From the NCBI GenBank assembly GCA_965213645.1, contig CBDBZX010000004.1:248001-312000 (forward strand): DNA of 64,000 bases, written 5' to 3'. The translations under genes were made by a program, and so were the position numbers. This stretch comes from CBDBZX01 sp965213645 (GTDB taxonomy: Bacteria > Deinococcota > Deinococci > Deinococcales > Trueperaceae). Below, piece by piece: positions 52,095 to 61,497 of this stretch; within the stretch, counting starts at the first letter, position 1; each line of letters starts with the position of its first letter. The notes beneath the pieces are model-generated. The model made no database searches. It was not told the DNA's origin and worked only from the letters and a program-made list of their open reading frames with translations.

Positions 52095-52550
52095 TCACTC
52101 CCGGTGATACGGATGCCCCGCACGAATTGTCTCCAAACGGTAAAGCTGCTCTAAGAGGACGAGCCGCGCCAGTTCATGCGGCAGCGTCAACTTAGACAAA
52201 CTCCACGACTCATTCACCGCCCCTCTCACCTCATCACTCAGCCCTTCCGCCCCGCCGATAAGCAAACTGATTTGCCCGACAGACTGATTTTCTAACAAAG
52301 TCACGCGCTCAGCAAGTTCCGCTGAGCGCCTTTCTTTGCCGCGTTCGTCCAGGGCGATGAGGTGGCCGCTCGAGGCCCTAAGTATCGCTTCCCCCTCTTG
52401 CTTTTTGACCTCTTCTGCTCGCCCCTTGCCTTCTTTAAGCTCCGTAACCTCAACCTTCGCGTACTTCTCCAACCTCTCTAAAAAATGCTGACACCCCTCA
52501 CGGATAAAGCCGCGTTTGAGTTGGCCGATGGCGACGATTTGGTACTTCAT
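52095..52550 (-). CDS. rlmH: 23S rRNA (pseudouridine1915-N3)-methyltransferase
   Basis: 151 residues, full length SPOUT enzyme: VAIGQLKRGFIREGCQHFLE, LIALDERGKERRSAELAE, ISLLIGGAEGLSDEV (SAM site), and the ending LPHELARLVLLEQLYR with TIRAGHPYHRE. It methylates pseudouridine 1915 in helix 69. It starts three bases after the thyX stop, so they form one transcript. Confidence 0.95.
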   Translation of the reverse strand: MKYQIVAIGQLKRGFIREGCQHFLERLEKYAKVEVTELKEGKGRAEEVKKQEGEAILRASSGHLIALDERGKERRSAELAERVTLLENQSVGQISLLIGGAEGLSDEVRGAVNESWSLSKLTLPHELARLVLLEQLYRLETIRAGHPYHRE

Positions 52551-52553
52551 AAC

Positions 52554-53438
52554 CTAAGAGGTAGGCGTCGGTTCTTTCTCGGATTCCTGCTCTTTTTCTA
52601 CGTTTAGCTTCTCCGAAAACTCCCGCTGCCGCGACTTGCGCATTCCGCTCTCCGACAAAGCATTTTCCAACCTCTTCATATCCAACGCTTCATGCAAGAG
52701 GTTGAGTTCGGTCTTTGAGAAACTCCGCCCATACAAGATGTGCTCCTCAAACGCTTCATAGGCTAAAGGCGCAACCGCTTTGACCATCTGCGCCATCACC
52801 TCGCCGTAGACGCGAATTTCATACTGAGCGTGGCTATCCATGCGCAGGCGCAAGAAGTGGAAGAGGTTGCTCAAGTCAATCTGCCAGTACATCTCGGTGT
52901 AGAGGCTCAGCGGCAAGTTGATGCGGGCGAGTTCGCGGCTCACCTCGTCGTCTAAGAGGTCCTGGTAGTGGCTGTAGGCGGTGCTCTGATCGTTTTGCAG
53001 CGTACGGACGACTTGTGACTGCAATCCCCTGGGAACCTCATCCGCTGAGCCCTGCTTGTTCGCTTGACTCTGCTTCTGCACACGCTCCGGCTCGGGCGCG
53101 TAAAACTCGTCTTTCATCACGCTGTAGCGCCCGCTGATCTCATTGAGCCGTGCGGTGCGGTGACGAATCCACTGCCGCGCTACGAAGATGGGCATTTTGA
53201 GGTGGAAGGTCAAGATGACCTGTTCGAACGGGGAGGTGTGTTTGTGACGCAAGAGGTAGTCGATTAAAGCGGCGTCTTCGCGGACTGTTTTCGTACCTTC
53301 ACCGTACGAGACTCGCGCCGCCTGTACGATGCGGGCGTCGCCACCCAAATAGTCCACTAAGCGCACGAAGCCTTTGTCGAGCACGCTATACTCTCTATCC
53401 AAAATTGCGTCTGCGGAATCTACGCGGAGGTGAGCCAT
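52554..53438 (-). CDS. thyX: Flavin-dependent thymidylate synthase
   Basis: About 294 residues from ATG 53438 (MAHLRVDSADAI); the earlier ATG at 53489 adds low-complexity residues. It makes dTMP with FAD and methylene-folate. ThyX motif RHRTARLNEISGRY fits RHRx7S, but the residue usually Ser in RHRTASxNE is Arg here. Other landmarks: FLHxxHTSPFEQ-like RHKHTSPFEQVILTFHLKMP, NLFHFLRLRMDSHAQYEIR with the flavin/dUMP-binding Arg. An internal insert (KQSQANKQGSADEVPRGL) and a C-terminal Glu/Lys tail make it longer than usual. Leaderless. Confidence 0.95.
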   Translation of the reverse strand: MAHLRVDSADAILDREYSVLDKGFVRLVDYLGGDARIVQAARVSYGEGTKTVREDAALIDYLLRHKHTSPFEQVILTFHLKMPIFVARQWIRHRTARLNEISGRYSVMKDEFYAPEPERVQKQSQANKQGSADEVPRGLQSQVVRTLQNDQSTAYSHYQDLLDDEVSRELARINLPLSLYTEMYWQIDLSNLFHFLRLRMDSHAQYEIRVYGEVMAQMVKAVAPLAYEAFEEHILYGRSFSKTELNLLHEALDMKRLENALSESGMRKSRQREFSEKLNVEKEQESEKEPTPTS

Positions 53439-53443
53439 GCAAT

Positions 53444-53449
53444 ATTTTA
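53444..53449 (-). promoter_or_regulatory. -10 box of leaderless thyX
   Basis: TAAAAT on the minus strand, five bases before ATG 53438. Confidence 0.5.
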
Positions 53450-53851
53450 ACCTAGTTGGGGGAGGGCTGCTCGAGCCCAGTTCAGACAAAAAAGCCCGCT
53501 AAACTCATCAAAATCACTGCTTTGTACTCGTTGTACTTTTCTTAATTGTGGGTAGATGAAGCCAAAGTGAAGAGGTCCTGACTTCTCAAATTGTGGCTCT
53601 TTAACAACTTTACACACCTGATGCATAATGTCAACTTAAAGATAAATACTCATAAAAGTAACGTCAGCTATTTACAGCTATGCCGTGTAGGTCGGAAAAG
53701 TGCGTATGAGAGCCTGTTCATCAAGTGATGAGGATTTTCTCACACATAGCCGAATCTTCATGAAGAGGTTTAAGGTCGTTGCATTGACCCACACGCGGTT
53801 TACCCCGCCGTGGTGGGCTAAAAGGCGTTCTCACGTTCGTTTCATAGGGGT

Positions 53852-53880
53852 TTGACAGATGTATATGCCTGTGAAATACT
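53852..53880 (+). promoter_or_regulatory. Promoter of the SLH porin gene
   Basis: Exact TTGACA at 53852, a 17-base spacer, AATACT at 53875. About 195 bases before the porin ATG. Confidence 0.6.
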
Positions 53881-53929
53881 TACAGCGGATTTGTGTCTTT
53901 AAGAGGTCGCACGAAAGGAGGTGTACCAC

Positions 53930-53965
53930 TTGAACCGGCTTCTACGGAGCGCAATGTCCCAGTGA
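53930..53965 (+). CDS. Possible leader mini-ORF
   Basis: TTG start 8 bases after AGGAGGT, encoding 11 residues (MNRLLRSAMSQ) then TGA. It lies inside the untranslated leader of the porin gene. The strong ribosome site is the reason to list it; it might be a regulatory leader peptide or chance. Confidence 0.3.
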   Translation: MNRLLRSAMSQ

Positions 53966-54075
53966 GAGACCCACATGCGGCCAAGACGCTCGAGGAAACT
54001 CGGACACTCGTTCGTCAAGGACAAAAATCCCCTCTTACTGCGCAGATAAATCATTAAAGTTCAAGGGGTAAATAG

Positions 54076-56976
54076 ATGAATAAACTTCTTTTCACAGTGC
54101 TAGCTATCCTACTGATGGTTGGCGGCGCATACGCGCAAAACACCAACGGCGACGACGACGACAGCGACAGCAGTTCGCAGACAGCTTTCCCGGATGTACC
54201 GGAAGGCTCGTACGCGGCTGACGCGGTGGCCGAACTCGCCGACTTAGGCATCGTCATCGGCTTCCCGGACGGGACCTTTCGCGGTAATGAGGCGTTCACC
54301 CGCTACCAAGCGGCGCTCGTCGTCACCCGCTTAATCGACGTCCTGGAAGAGCAATTCGTCACCGAAGACGACCTGAGCTCACTCCGCAACTCTGTACAGG
54401 AGATCGCGTCTGATATCGCAGCTTTAGAGGCGGCGATTAGCAGCGGTATGGGTTTGGACCCGGAGGCGCTCCAAGACCTCCAGAACCAGCTCGACGCGCT
54501 ACGCGAACTCGAGGCCAGAGTCTCCCAAAACACCCGCTCGATTGACGCCTTAAACGACCTTGTTGCGCTTCTCAACGAGGAAATTGTGGGCTTACAGTCC
54601 GGCGGCGACATCGACCCGTCCTTTTTAGAGGACATTCAGCGCAACACCGACGACATCGCGAATATCCGCGAGTTCGTCATCCTCTTGCGCCGCGACCAGG
54701 TTGCCCTGCGCGACCAGGTGGCCGCGCTTGAAGAGAGCGACGCGCAACAAAACGAGCGCCTAAGTGGGCTTGAAGAGCGCGTCACCACGCTCGAGGACCA
54801 AGCCATCACCTTTAGCGGCAGCTTCGGCTTGGATTACGAAGTAGGCCGCCTGGGTGTCGGCGACGCTGCTTTCGACGTCGACCGTATCTTTGGCATCGGT
54901 CAAGAGCGCGAAGTCGAAGTCTCCATCTTCTCCAGCGGCACCGAAGACTTTAACGACGACGACGACGAGACCGACGACGGCGAAGAGGCCCAAGATATCG
55001 ACGACATCGAGAACGAGACGGGCGAGGTCGAGCCGGACATCGAGATCACCTTCGGTTTCTCGAGCGAGCGCGGCTTGCAGGGCGCGTTCAGCGACTTCGA
55101 AGCGTCCGCAACCCTGACGCTCGAAGAGGCCACGGTGCTCGAGGGCGATGTGGACGTAGGCGGTGACGACGACGAAGATACCATCCCCAACCTTCTCGAC
55201 CCAGACAGCTACTTCAACGGCTACGTCTTCAGCTTCGACGACTTCGAGACGACCTTCTCACCCATCGGCGCAGAGCCGCTGACCTTCACCTACGGCGAAG
55301 AGCCCGACGCGAACTTCACGCCCTACGTCTTCGAGAGCTTAGGACCCGGCTTCGTTGCCAGACTCGGCACGCCGGACGTGCTAGCCTTTTTGCAGCCTGA
55401 ACTGGTCATCGCTTACGGTGTGTTCGAAGAGGGCGGCGACGACGAGGACGACACCATCGAGCTAGCCGACGACGACACCTTCTCCGACGGCACACCCAAC
55501 CCCTTCTCCAACGCCTATTACCGCGCCATTCGAGGCACGCTGAGCCCCTTCGAGGGCGTCTCCGGCGGTTTCTCAGTGGCTCAGATTGCGGGTAACGCTG
55601 GCGAGTTCCAGGACGAAGCAGAGGACAACGCTGATATCCTTGTATATGGTCTTGACGGTGAGGTCAGCCTGAGCATCTTCACTATCACGGCAGAATTCGC
55701 CGCCAACCAAATTGACGACAATGTTGTCTTCCAGGAAGAGGATGAAGAAGAGGCCGTCGAAGACACCAACGGTGACGGCGAGATCAACGACGACGACGAT
55801 CAACTTCCTGTCCTGTTCGGCGAAGACGTCACAGACAGCACGCTCTTCTACGCGCAGGTCGAGGTGGACACCGCCGACATCCCGCTCTTAGAGACGCTGT
55901 CAGCGAACTACCGCACCATCCCGGAGTACTGGTACGGCATCAAGTACGACGAAGACACCTACACCTACGGCCTCGACCAAACCGGCTTCGGCGCTGAGGC
56001 AGGCTTAGGTTTCTTCATCTTCAATCTCGACGTGTTCGCTGACTACTACACAGTTGAGGACGAGACGACCGAAGTTGTGGAGGACGAGGACGACGATCCT
56101 AGCTACCGATGATACAGTGTCGGGCGACGAGGTGTTCGCCTTCGGCGTCGATGTCGGTGTAGAGGTCTTCCGCGCCATCGAGCCCTTCGGCTTCTTTAAC
56201 CGCGTGACCTTAGACGGCACCCTCATTGAGGCGGTGGACGACACCGAACGCGATGACACCGACTACTTCAGCGGTTTCGGTGTCGGTCTCAGACACGACG
56301 GCGAGTCGGAAGACGCGCTCGTCCCCGGCTTCAACTTTGAAGTTACCTACGACTTCAGCGAGGACAGCATCGAAGACGGCGCTCTACGCGCCAGCGCGGA
56401 CGGCGAGCTCGCCTACGCCGGTTTCACCTTCAACCCCTACTTCGATTACGAAAGCGACTTCAGCGCTGGAGCGCTTTCGGACGACGAGGTCACCATCGAG
56501 CTAGGCACGGGCTTGTCCTCAGAACCGCTCGACATCTTCTTGGCCCCGAGCCTCGCGGCGAACGTCAACTACCGCACCACCGACCATACTGACGTAGACC
56601 CTGACGAAGACGATAACGAGAACACAGGTGACGATGTTTCGCATCCCCAACGTACACGGCGACCGAGCTTCAGTTCAGCGTAGGTATCTCGCTCAACGAG
56701 TTCCTCTTCGAGAACAGCGTGCTGGGCGTCCGCTACGGTTACTACCAGGGCGAGAACATCCAGAACGAGACGAGCAGCAGCGGTAGTGACGACGACACCG
56801 CCACTGACATCTCGGACGGCGACGAGTTCAATAACCTCACGCAGACTACGACAGGTGTCGAAGTCTCCTGGACCTACTACGGCCTATCGTTCGGCTACGG
56901 TCTTTACGAGAACGAGCGTGGCGACCAGACGAACAACGGTCAAGCCTTTACCATCCAGTACGACTTAATGTTCTAA
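54076..56976 (+). CDS. SLH-domain outer-envelope porin (SlpA-like), two frameshifts
   Basis: Signal peptide MNKLLFTVLAILLMVGGAYA, an SLH domain at about 38-95 (FPDVPEGSYAADAVAELADL, GFPDGTFRGNEAFTRYQAA) that binds pyruvylated wall polymer, a coiled coil to about 240, then a beta-barrel of alternating strands with Asp-rich loops (DDDDETDDGEEAQD). The frame moves +1 near 56095-56105 (stop at 56110) and back at about 56640, restoring TYTATELQFSVGISLNE to the terminal strand FTIQYDLMF, stop 56976. The net frame is kept and the full protein would be about 966 residues, as in Thermus/Deinococcus SlpA. Abundant surface protein; strong terminator follows. Confidence 0.85.
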
Positions 56977-57003
56977 CCTTCTAGTCCACTCAACAAAGAG
57001 CCC

Positions 57004-57031
57004 AGAACCCCGCAGATGCGGGGTTCTTTTT
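57004..57031 (+). terminator. Strong intrinsic terminator of the porin gene
   Basis: AGAACCCCGC AGAT GCGGGGTTCT followed by TTTT. Perfect 10-bp stem. Confidence 0.92.
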
Positions 57032-57205
57032 GTTTTTATTTTGTGTCGGTTATCTTTACACTTCTCTACGTAATCTGATACCGCTTCCGGTCAATTCCTA
57101 CAGAACCTAGCCCGAGCGGAAAAGGAGCCTTGCCGGACGTATCATGCCGTTGCAACGTCGTCTACATTAGCTATTCGTTGATGCTACCACCGGCTGAAGG
57201 CTCCT

Positions 57206-57697
57206 TTAGCTCGACCACTGCCCCAACAGCCGACGCACTGCCACAATCTGCCCGAGGTGATAGGCGTTGTGGTCAGCGATGAGCAGCAGTTGGCGCAGAT
57301 AGGTGCGCCCTTCGCCGTGGGGGATGCGGGCGGTGAGGTCGGCCTCACGCGCTAATGAAATAGCCCACTCCAAATCCTGTTCGAAGCCTGTGCGAGTCTC
57401 CTGCCAAGTCTCTTCGGACAAGGAGAAGAGGTTTTCGGACCAGTACTCGTCCGGCCACGCCGGGGACTCCCAGTCGGGGTCGGTAGTGTAGCGCAAAATG
57501 TCCGCTTGCGCCACGCGCATGTGCTCTAAAAGCTGCCAGATGGAGTGAAGCCCAGGTTGGCGGTGCGCTCGCCATTCGGGGCTCAGGTCCTCCAAGGCGT
57601 GCTCTAAGGTCACATGCGCCTGTGCGCCGCGCAGCAGCTTGACGACCTCTTCGCGCAGGGTCTGCTCGTGAAGGGTCTGTTTGCTGGTTGCGCTCAT
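57206..57697 (-). CDS. DinB-family protein
   Basis: 163 residues, four-helix DinB/YfiT fold. Metal-binding His in HSIWQLLEHMRVAQ and in IADHNAYHLGQIVAVRRLL (HxxxH). Relatives include bacillithiol S-transferases; since bshB1 is present, a thiol-transferase role is possible but unproven. The ATG overlaps the stop of the upstream small membrane gene (TAATG), so the two are co-translated. Confidence 0.85.
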   Translation of the reverse strand: MSATSKQTLHEQTLREEVVKLLRGAQAHVTLEHALEDLSPEWRAHRQPGLHSIWQLLEHMRVAQADILRYTTDPDWESPAWPDEYWSENLFSLSEETWQETRTGFEQDLEWAISLAREADLTARIPHGEGRTYLRQLLLIADHNAYHLGQIVAVRRLLGQWSS

Positions 57698-57903
57698 TAA
57701 GTAGGTAAGAGGTGTAGCGCAACCCCGGCTAGTGTCGCCGCCTCGAGCGGGTCAGGACGGCTCAGCAAACGCACCAAGGCGAAGCCCAAGCCTATGAGTA
57801 GCGCAATGACGACGATAGCGAGCACGACGCGCACCACGACTTGAAGGTTGGAGCGCACTTCACCGGGAGCTTCTTTGTTGGGTTTATTGTCGGGGTTAGC
57901 CAC
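57697..57903 (-). CDS. Small single-pass membrane protein
   Basis: 68 residues from a GTG with AAGGAG 5 bases upstream. A polar Asn/Lys/Pro-rich N-terminus, then a helix (VVVRVVLAIVVIALLIGLGF). No family. It precedes and overlaps the DinB gene. Confidence 0.6.
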   Translation of the reverse strand: MANPDNKPNKEAPGEVRSNLQVVVRVVLAIVVIALLIGLGFALVRLLSRPDPLEAATLAGVALHLLPT

Positions 57904-58084
57904 GAGTCTCCTTTGACGGTGTACTACGTTTTGTACACGGAGTTTTGTGTGTGAATTTGCACGAAGCCCATGAGCAAGACAGGTGATGATGTGCGCGCAG
58001 AACGAGACACTTTCTTTTGCACGACCTCACCCCCTTGTCAACTTACTATAGGCGTGAAGGCCACATCGACCTCATCTAAACCCG

Positions 58085-58663
58085 TCAGCTCAGCACAGGT
58101 TCGTTGCCGGGCTTCCATTTCACGGTGCAGCCCAGCGCGTAGGTCTCGGGCTCCGGTACGCCTTCGCCGTTTAGCAGAGCTGAGAGCGCATCTCTGAGTT
58201 CATGCGTGGTCGCTTCCTCGGGCTCCTTGAGGTTGTCGTCGATTCTACCGTGATAGGCGAGGGTACGCGCCTCATCAAACACGAGCAGTTCGGGCGTGCG
58301 AAAGGTGCGGTAGATACGCGCGACCTCTTGCGTTTCGTCGAAAAGGTAGGGGAAAGGGAGGGCGTGTTCCTCGGTAAAGCGCTGCATCGCCTCGAAGCTG
58401 TCGTCGGGATACTGGGCGGCGTCGTTCGAATTGACCATAACGAACTGGACACCCTTGGTCGCATAATCCTGCGCCAACGTTTTCAACCTGTCCAGCGACG
58501 CGAGGACGTAAGGACAGTGGTTACAGCCCTGAACGTAGACGAAGACGGGCGCGTTAAAGCTACTGAGCTGATAGGTCTTTCCGTCTACGCCGGGCAGCGC
58601 GAAGTCGGGGGCGGACGCGCCGATAGGGAGCGGCTCGGGGTGCGTTTTCATGCGAGTTTTCAT
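58085..58663 (-). CDS. Thioredoxin-like protein of the AhpC/TSA type
   Basis: 192 residues. PDFALPGVDGKTYQLSSF, then active site VYVQGCNHCPYVLASLDRL with a CxxC (CNHC), VNSNDAAQYPDDSFEAM, PYLFDETQEVARIY, and the cis-Pro strand RTPELLVF. The CNHCPY form marks a family of cytoplasmic thioredoxin-fold proteins with no assigned substrate. No signal peptide. ATG with AAGGAG upstream. C-terminal DALSALLNGEGVPEPETYALGC-like ending matches the family's GxxIKW tail (GCTVKWKPGNEP). Confidence 0.85.
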   Translation of the reverse strand: MKTRMKTHPEPLPIGASAPDFALPGVDGKTYQLSSFNAPVFVYVQGCNHCPYVLASLDRLKTLAQDYATKGVQFVMVNSNDAAQYPDDSFEAMQRFTEEHALPFPYLFDETQEVARIYRTFRTPELLVFDEARTLAYHGRIDDNLKEPEEATTHELRDALSALLNGEGVPEPETYALGCTVKWKPGNEPVLS

Positions 58664-58808
58664 GGAGGTCTCCTTTAGTTGAGACTATGTTACCTAGTTT
58701 TGGATGAAGAGATTGTTTTAGATGAGGAGATGAGGTGCAAAGGAGATAAGAAAAATTGAAACATGTTTTCTCCTCATCCCCTATACGCTTTAGCCCACGC
58801 CGCGCTGC

Positions 58809-58814
58809 TACAAT
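58809..58814 (+). promoter_or_regulatory. -10 box before the BatA operon
   Basis: TACAAT, six bases before a GTG at 58821 (mini-ORF). Confidence 0.5.
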
Positions 58815-58820
58815 AGAGCC

Positions 58821-58850
58821 GTGACACACCCGAGGAGTCCCTCCCGTTGA
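58821..58850 (+). CDS. Possible leaderless mini-ORF coupled to the vWA gene
   Basis: GTG six bases after TACAAT, nine residues (MTHPRSPSR), TGA overlapping the TTG start of the next gene (TTGA). It could bring ribosomes to the weak TTG start. Only position and overlap support it. Confidence 0.35.
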   Translation: MTHPRSPSR

Positions 58851-60577
58851 GCTTTTTAGCGCCACAGTTTTTATGGTTACTGCTCGCCTTACCGCTGGTG
58901 GTGGCGCTGCATTTTGTGCGCTCGAGGCGCAGACGCCTAGACGTCTCCGCGCTCTTTTTGTGGCAGCAAGCCGCGCAGCTCGCTGAGCGCCGTCGCCGCT
59001 TTTCGCCGACTTGGTTGCTCGCTCTGCAGCTTCTCTTCGTGAGTTTGGCGGCGTTAGCGTTGGCGCAGCCGAGCTTCAGCGCCTCGGGCGACGTCGAGCG
59101 CGTGCTGATTATAGACACCTCGGCGAGTATGGCGGCGGGGGAGGGTACGGGTACTACCTCGAGGCTAGAACGCGCCAAAAGTGAAGCGGCGGACCTTATG
59201 AGTGACGCGGGTCGCGTCGCCATCATTCGCGCCGGGCTAGACGCCACCACCGCGCAACCCATGAGCGACGACAAAAGTGAAGTGCGCCGCGCCCTGCAAG
59301 ACCTCACGGCAGCGGACGCCAGCGCCGACTTGCAACGCGCTGTGGACCTCGCCGCCTCGGTTGCGCCTAGCGCAGAGCTGCACCTCTTCAGCGACGCCTT
59401 GGCGGGCGTGGTCGCGCCGCCCGAGACCGCGCTGACCTTTCACCCGACCTTTCAGACCGCTCAACCGGGGACTGAGAATGAGCAACCTCTCCCTCAGAGC
59501 CCGCCGAATTGGGGCATCAGCGCGTTCGACCTGCGCAATCAGCAGATTTTCGTCTCGGTGGTGAGCAACTCGCTCCGCCCACAAGAGGTCACGCTGAGCG
59601 TCACGCGGGGTGAAGATGACCAACCCATCGCCCAGACCACGCTGCTCGTGCCGAGCCAGGGGCAGGCCAACACGTCGTTTCCCGTCGAGGAGATGACGGG
59701 CTTCTACCGCGCTGTGCTGGACGTTCCAGAAGAGGACGCGCTCACTTTGGACAACGAAGCCTTCGCGGGCAGCCGCACGCTGAACGTCGTAGTGACGCCG
59801 CCAACGCCGCGTTTTGAGCGCGTCTTGCGTATCTTGCCGGGTGTGGCGGTGCGGGGCGTTCAGGCGGTGCAAGAGGGTTTGGAATACGACGTCCTCATCT
59901 CCTCGAACGACCTACCCGACACCTTAGCACCGGGCCGCTACCTCTTCTTTCGCCCGCCGAGCGAAGAACCGCGCTATCAGCAGATCGCCGACTGGGACCG
60001 GAGCGACCCGCTGCTCCGCTTCGTTGACCTCACGGGCGTGACGGTGGGGTTGCCGCCCGAAGACTCACCAGAAGGTCCGTCAGAGGATAGCACCGCGCTG
60101 CCCGAGGGCGACTGGCGCACGCTCGCGCAGATGAGCGACCTCTCGCCCGCCATTCTGGGCCTGAGTGAACCCGGCGTCGAAGCCGCTTTTTTGCGCTTTC
60201 ACCCCTCTCAGACCGACCTCGTGCGGCGCGTCGCCTTCCCCATCTTGATGACGAACCTTATGAACACCTTTCGCGGCGAGCCCCGTCTGCCGCTCGGCGC
60301 ACCGCTCACCGAAGAGGCGCGGGCGACGGAGCCGGGGGTTTACACCGTGGGCGGCGCACCCTACAGCGTGAGCCTGCTGAGCACGGAGGAGTCGCGCTTA
60401 GCGACCTCTTTGCCCACCACAGCCCCGCCTCAAAGCAGCGCGGCTAGTTCAGCCGAGGGCACAGCAACGCAGCGCAACTTAGGGTTGTGGCTCACGCTCG
60501 TCGCGCTGCTGGTGCTGGTAGGTGAATGGCTGCTCTGGTCGCAGGTGAGGGGCGGCGGTTGGGCGTCGCGGGCCTAG
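58847..60577 (+). CDS. BatA/vWA-domain membrane protein
   Basis: 576 residues from TTG 58847. An N-terminal BatA domain with two helices (LAPQFLWLLLALPLVVALHF; LLALQLLFVSLAALALAQPS), a vWA domain with MIDAS DTSAS (LIIDTSASMAAGEG), a middle of beta domains (VSVVSNSLRPQEVTLSVTRG) and a final membrane helix (WLTLVALLVLVGEWLLWSQV). Usually paired with a MoxR ATPase and DUF58 gene; neither is adjacent. It probably acts in envelope assembly; function unknown. Confidence 0.85.
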   Translation: MSFLAPQFLWLLLALPLVVALHFVRSRRRRLDVSALFLWQQAAQLAERRRRFSPTWLLALQLLFVSLAALALAQPSFSASGDVERVLIIDTSASMAAGEGTGTTSRLERAKSEAADLMSDAGRVAIIRAGLDATTAQPMSDDKSEVRRALQDLTAADASADLQRAVDLAASVAPSAELHLFSDALAGVVAPPETALTFHPTFQTAQPGTENEQPLPQSPPNWGISAFDLRNQQIFVSVVSNSLRPQEVTLSVTRGEDDQPIAQTTLLVPSQGQANTSFPVEEMTGFYRAVLDVPEEDALTLDNEAFAGSRTLNVVVTPPTPRFERVLRILPGVAVRGVQAVQEGLEYDVLISSNDLPDTLAPGRYLFFRPPSEEPRYQQIADWDRSDPLLRFVDLTGVTVGLPPEDSPEGPSEDSTALPEGDWRTLAQMSDLSPAILGLSEPGVEAAFLRFHPSQTDLVRRVAFPILMTNLMNTFRGEPRLPLGAPLTEEARATEPGVYTVGGAPYSVSLLSTEESRLATSLPTTAPPQSSAASSAEGTATQRNLGLWLTLVALLVLVGEWLLWSQVRGGGWASRA

Positions 60578-60645
60578 ATTCTCGCGGCGCTCTAAAGGGG
60601 CTTAGCCAGCGCGTTGCAGAAAATCAGAAGTTGGAATACAGAATA

Positions 60646-60756
60646 GACCTCTTGCGAAAGTGGGGGGCGGGCGAATGCCCGGCTTCCGCTTTTGCCGAGC
60701 AGAGCGAGTATGAGTAGACGCTCTCAGTGGGTAACGCGGTACTTTTGCAAGAGGTC
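60646..60756. mobile_element. 111-bp MITE, copy 2
   Basis: Identical to 15605-15715, with TA flanks (60644 and 60757). It lies 68 bases after the vWA gene stop. Confidence 0.85.
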
Positions 60757-60828
60757 TAATGGAGAAGTTAGAATATAGAAGTCGCATGAAAGTCAGGGTG
60801 TTACAGCGTGAGCAAGGGTCAACACAAC

Positions 60829-61425
60829 TCAGTTTGCCTCATCTACTGACGCTTCGCTCAAGGCTCCGACCACGTTAAAGCGCACCGTCACCTCATCGTC
60901 CACCGTCGTGCCTAAAAAGCTCGGACGGTCCATGTTGTAGTCGCTCAGCAGCACGCTGAACGACCCCTCGGCGCGGAGCATGTCGCCCTCACGCGAGACC
61001 TCAGCGGGCACGGTGATGTCCTGGCTGACGCCGTGCAGCTCGAGCCTCCCCACAAGATTCACCCGCTTCGTCTCCCCCGCCGCCAAGCTCGCCGTCTCCG
61101 CCTGTACGTTCTCTACACTGAACGTAACTACCGGATACTCACCTGTTTCGAACACGCCGCGCCGAGCGTTAGCGTCGCGGATGCGGTTGCCCGAGTCGAA
61201 CTTGCCGGGGTCGAGCGTCGCCTCTAAGCTGAGTTCGTTCAGGGCTTCGCTGTTGAAGGTCAGCTCGAGCGTCTCTAACGGCGCACGCCCCTGCCAAGTG
61301 TCACGAGAATCCGACGCCTCATATTCGATAAAACTCTCGCTCTGCAACTCGGCTCGGTAAGTCGTCGCGGTGAGAAGAAGTATGAGTAAGGGGAGTAGAC
61401 ACCGGAGTAAAAGAGGTTTGGACAT
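60829..61425 (-). CDS. YceI-family protein
   Basis: 198 residues; N-terminal membrane/signal helix (PLLLRCLLPLLILLLTATT), then the YceI lipocalin-like barrel: ESFIEYEASDSRDTWQGRAP, RIRDANARRGVFETGEYPVV, GRLELHGVSQDITVPAEV, YNMDRPSFLGTTVDDEVTV. It binds isoprenoid or other lipids in the periplasm in homologues; ligand here unknown. A thermophile homologue is TT1927b of Thermus. Confidence 0.87.
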   Translation of the reverse strand: MSKPLLLRCLLPLLILLLTATTYRAELQSESFIEYEASDSRDTWQGRAPLETLELTFNSEALNELSLEATLDPGKFDSGNRIRDANARRGVFETGEYPVVTFSVENVQAETASLAAGETKRVNLVGRLELHGVSQDITVPAEVSREGDMLRAEGSFSVLLSDYNMDRPSFLGTTVDDEVTVRFNVVGALSEASVDEAN

Positions 61426-61497
61426 AGCTTAGTATGGCGACTTGAGTGCACTAGAAAGGTAATATCCGTTTGCTTTTCGTGAGGCTTAACGCCAAAG

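Larger units (their letters stand above)
53450..54075. other. Long upstream region of the SLH porin gene
   Basis: About 620 bases without a full-size gene. AT-richer than surroundings in 53500-53700. It holds the promoter at 53852 and a mini-ORF at 53930. Given the promoter, the porin mRNA would have an untranslated leader of nearly 190 bases. Confidence 0.5.
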
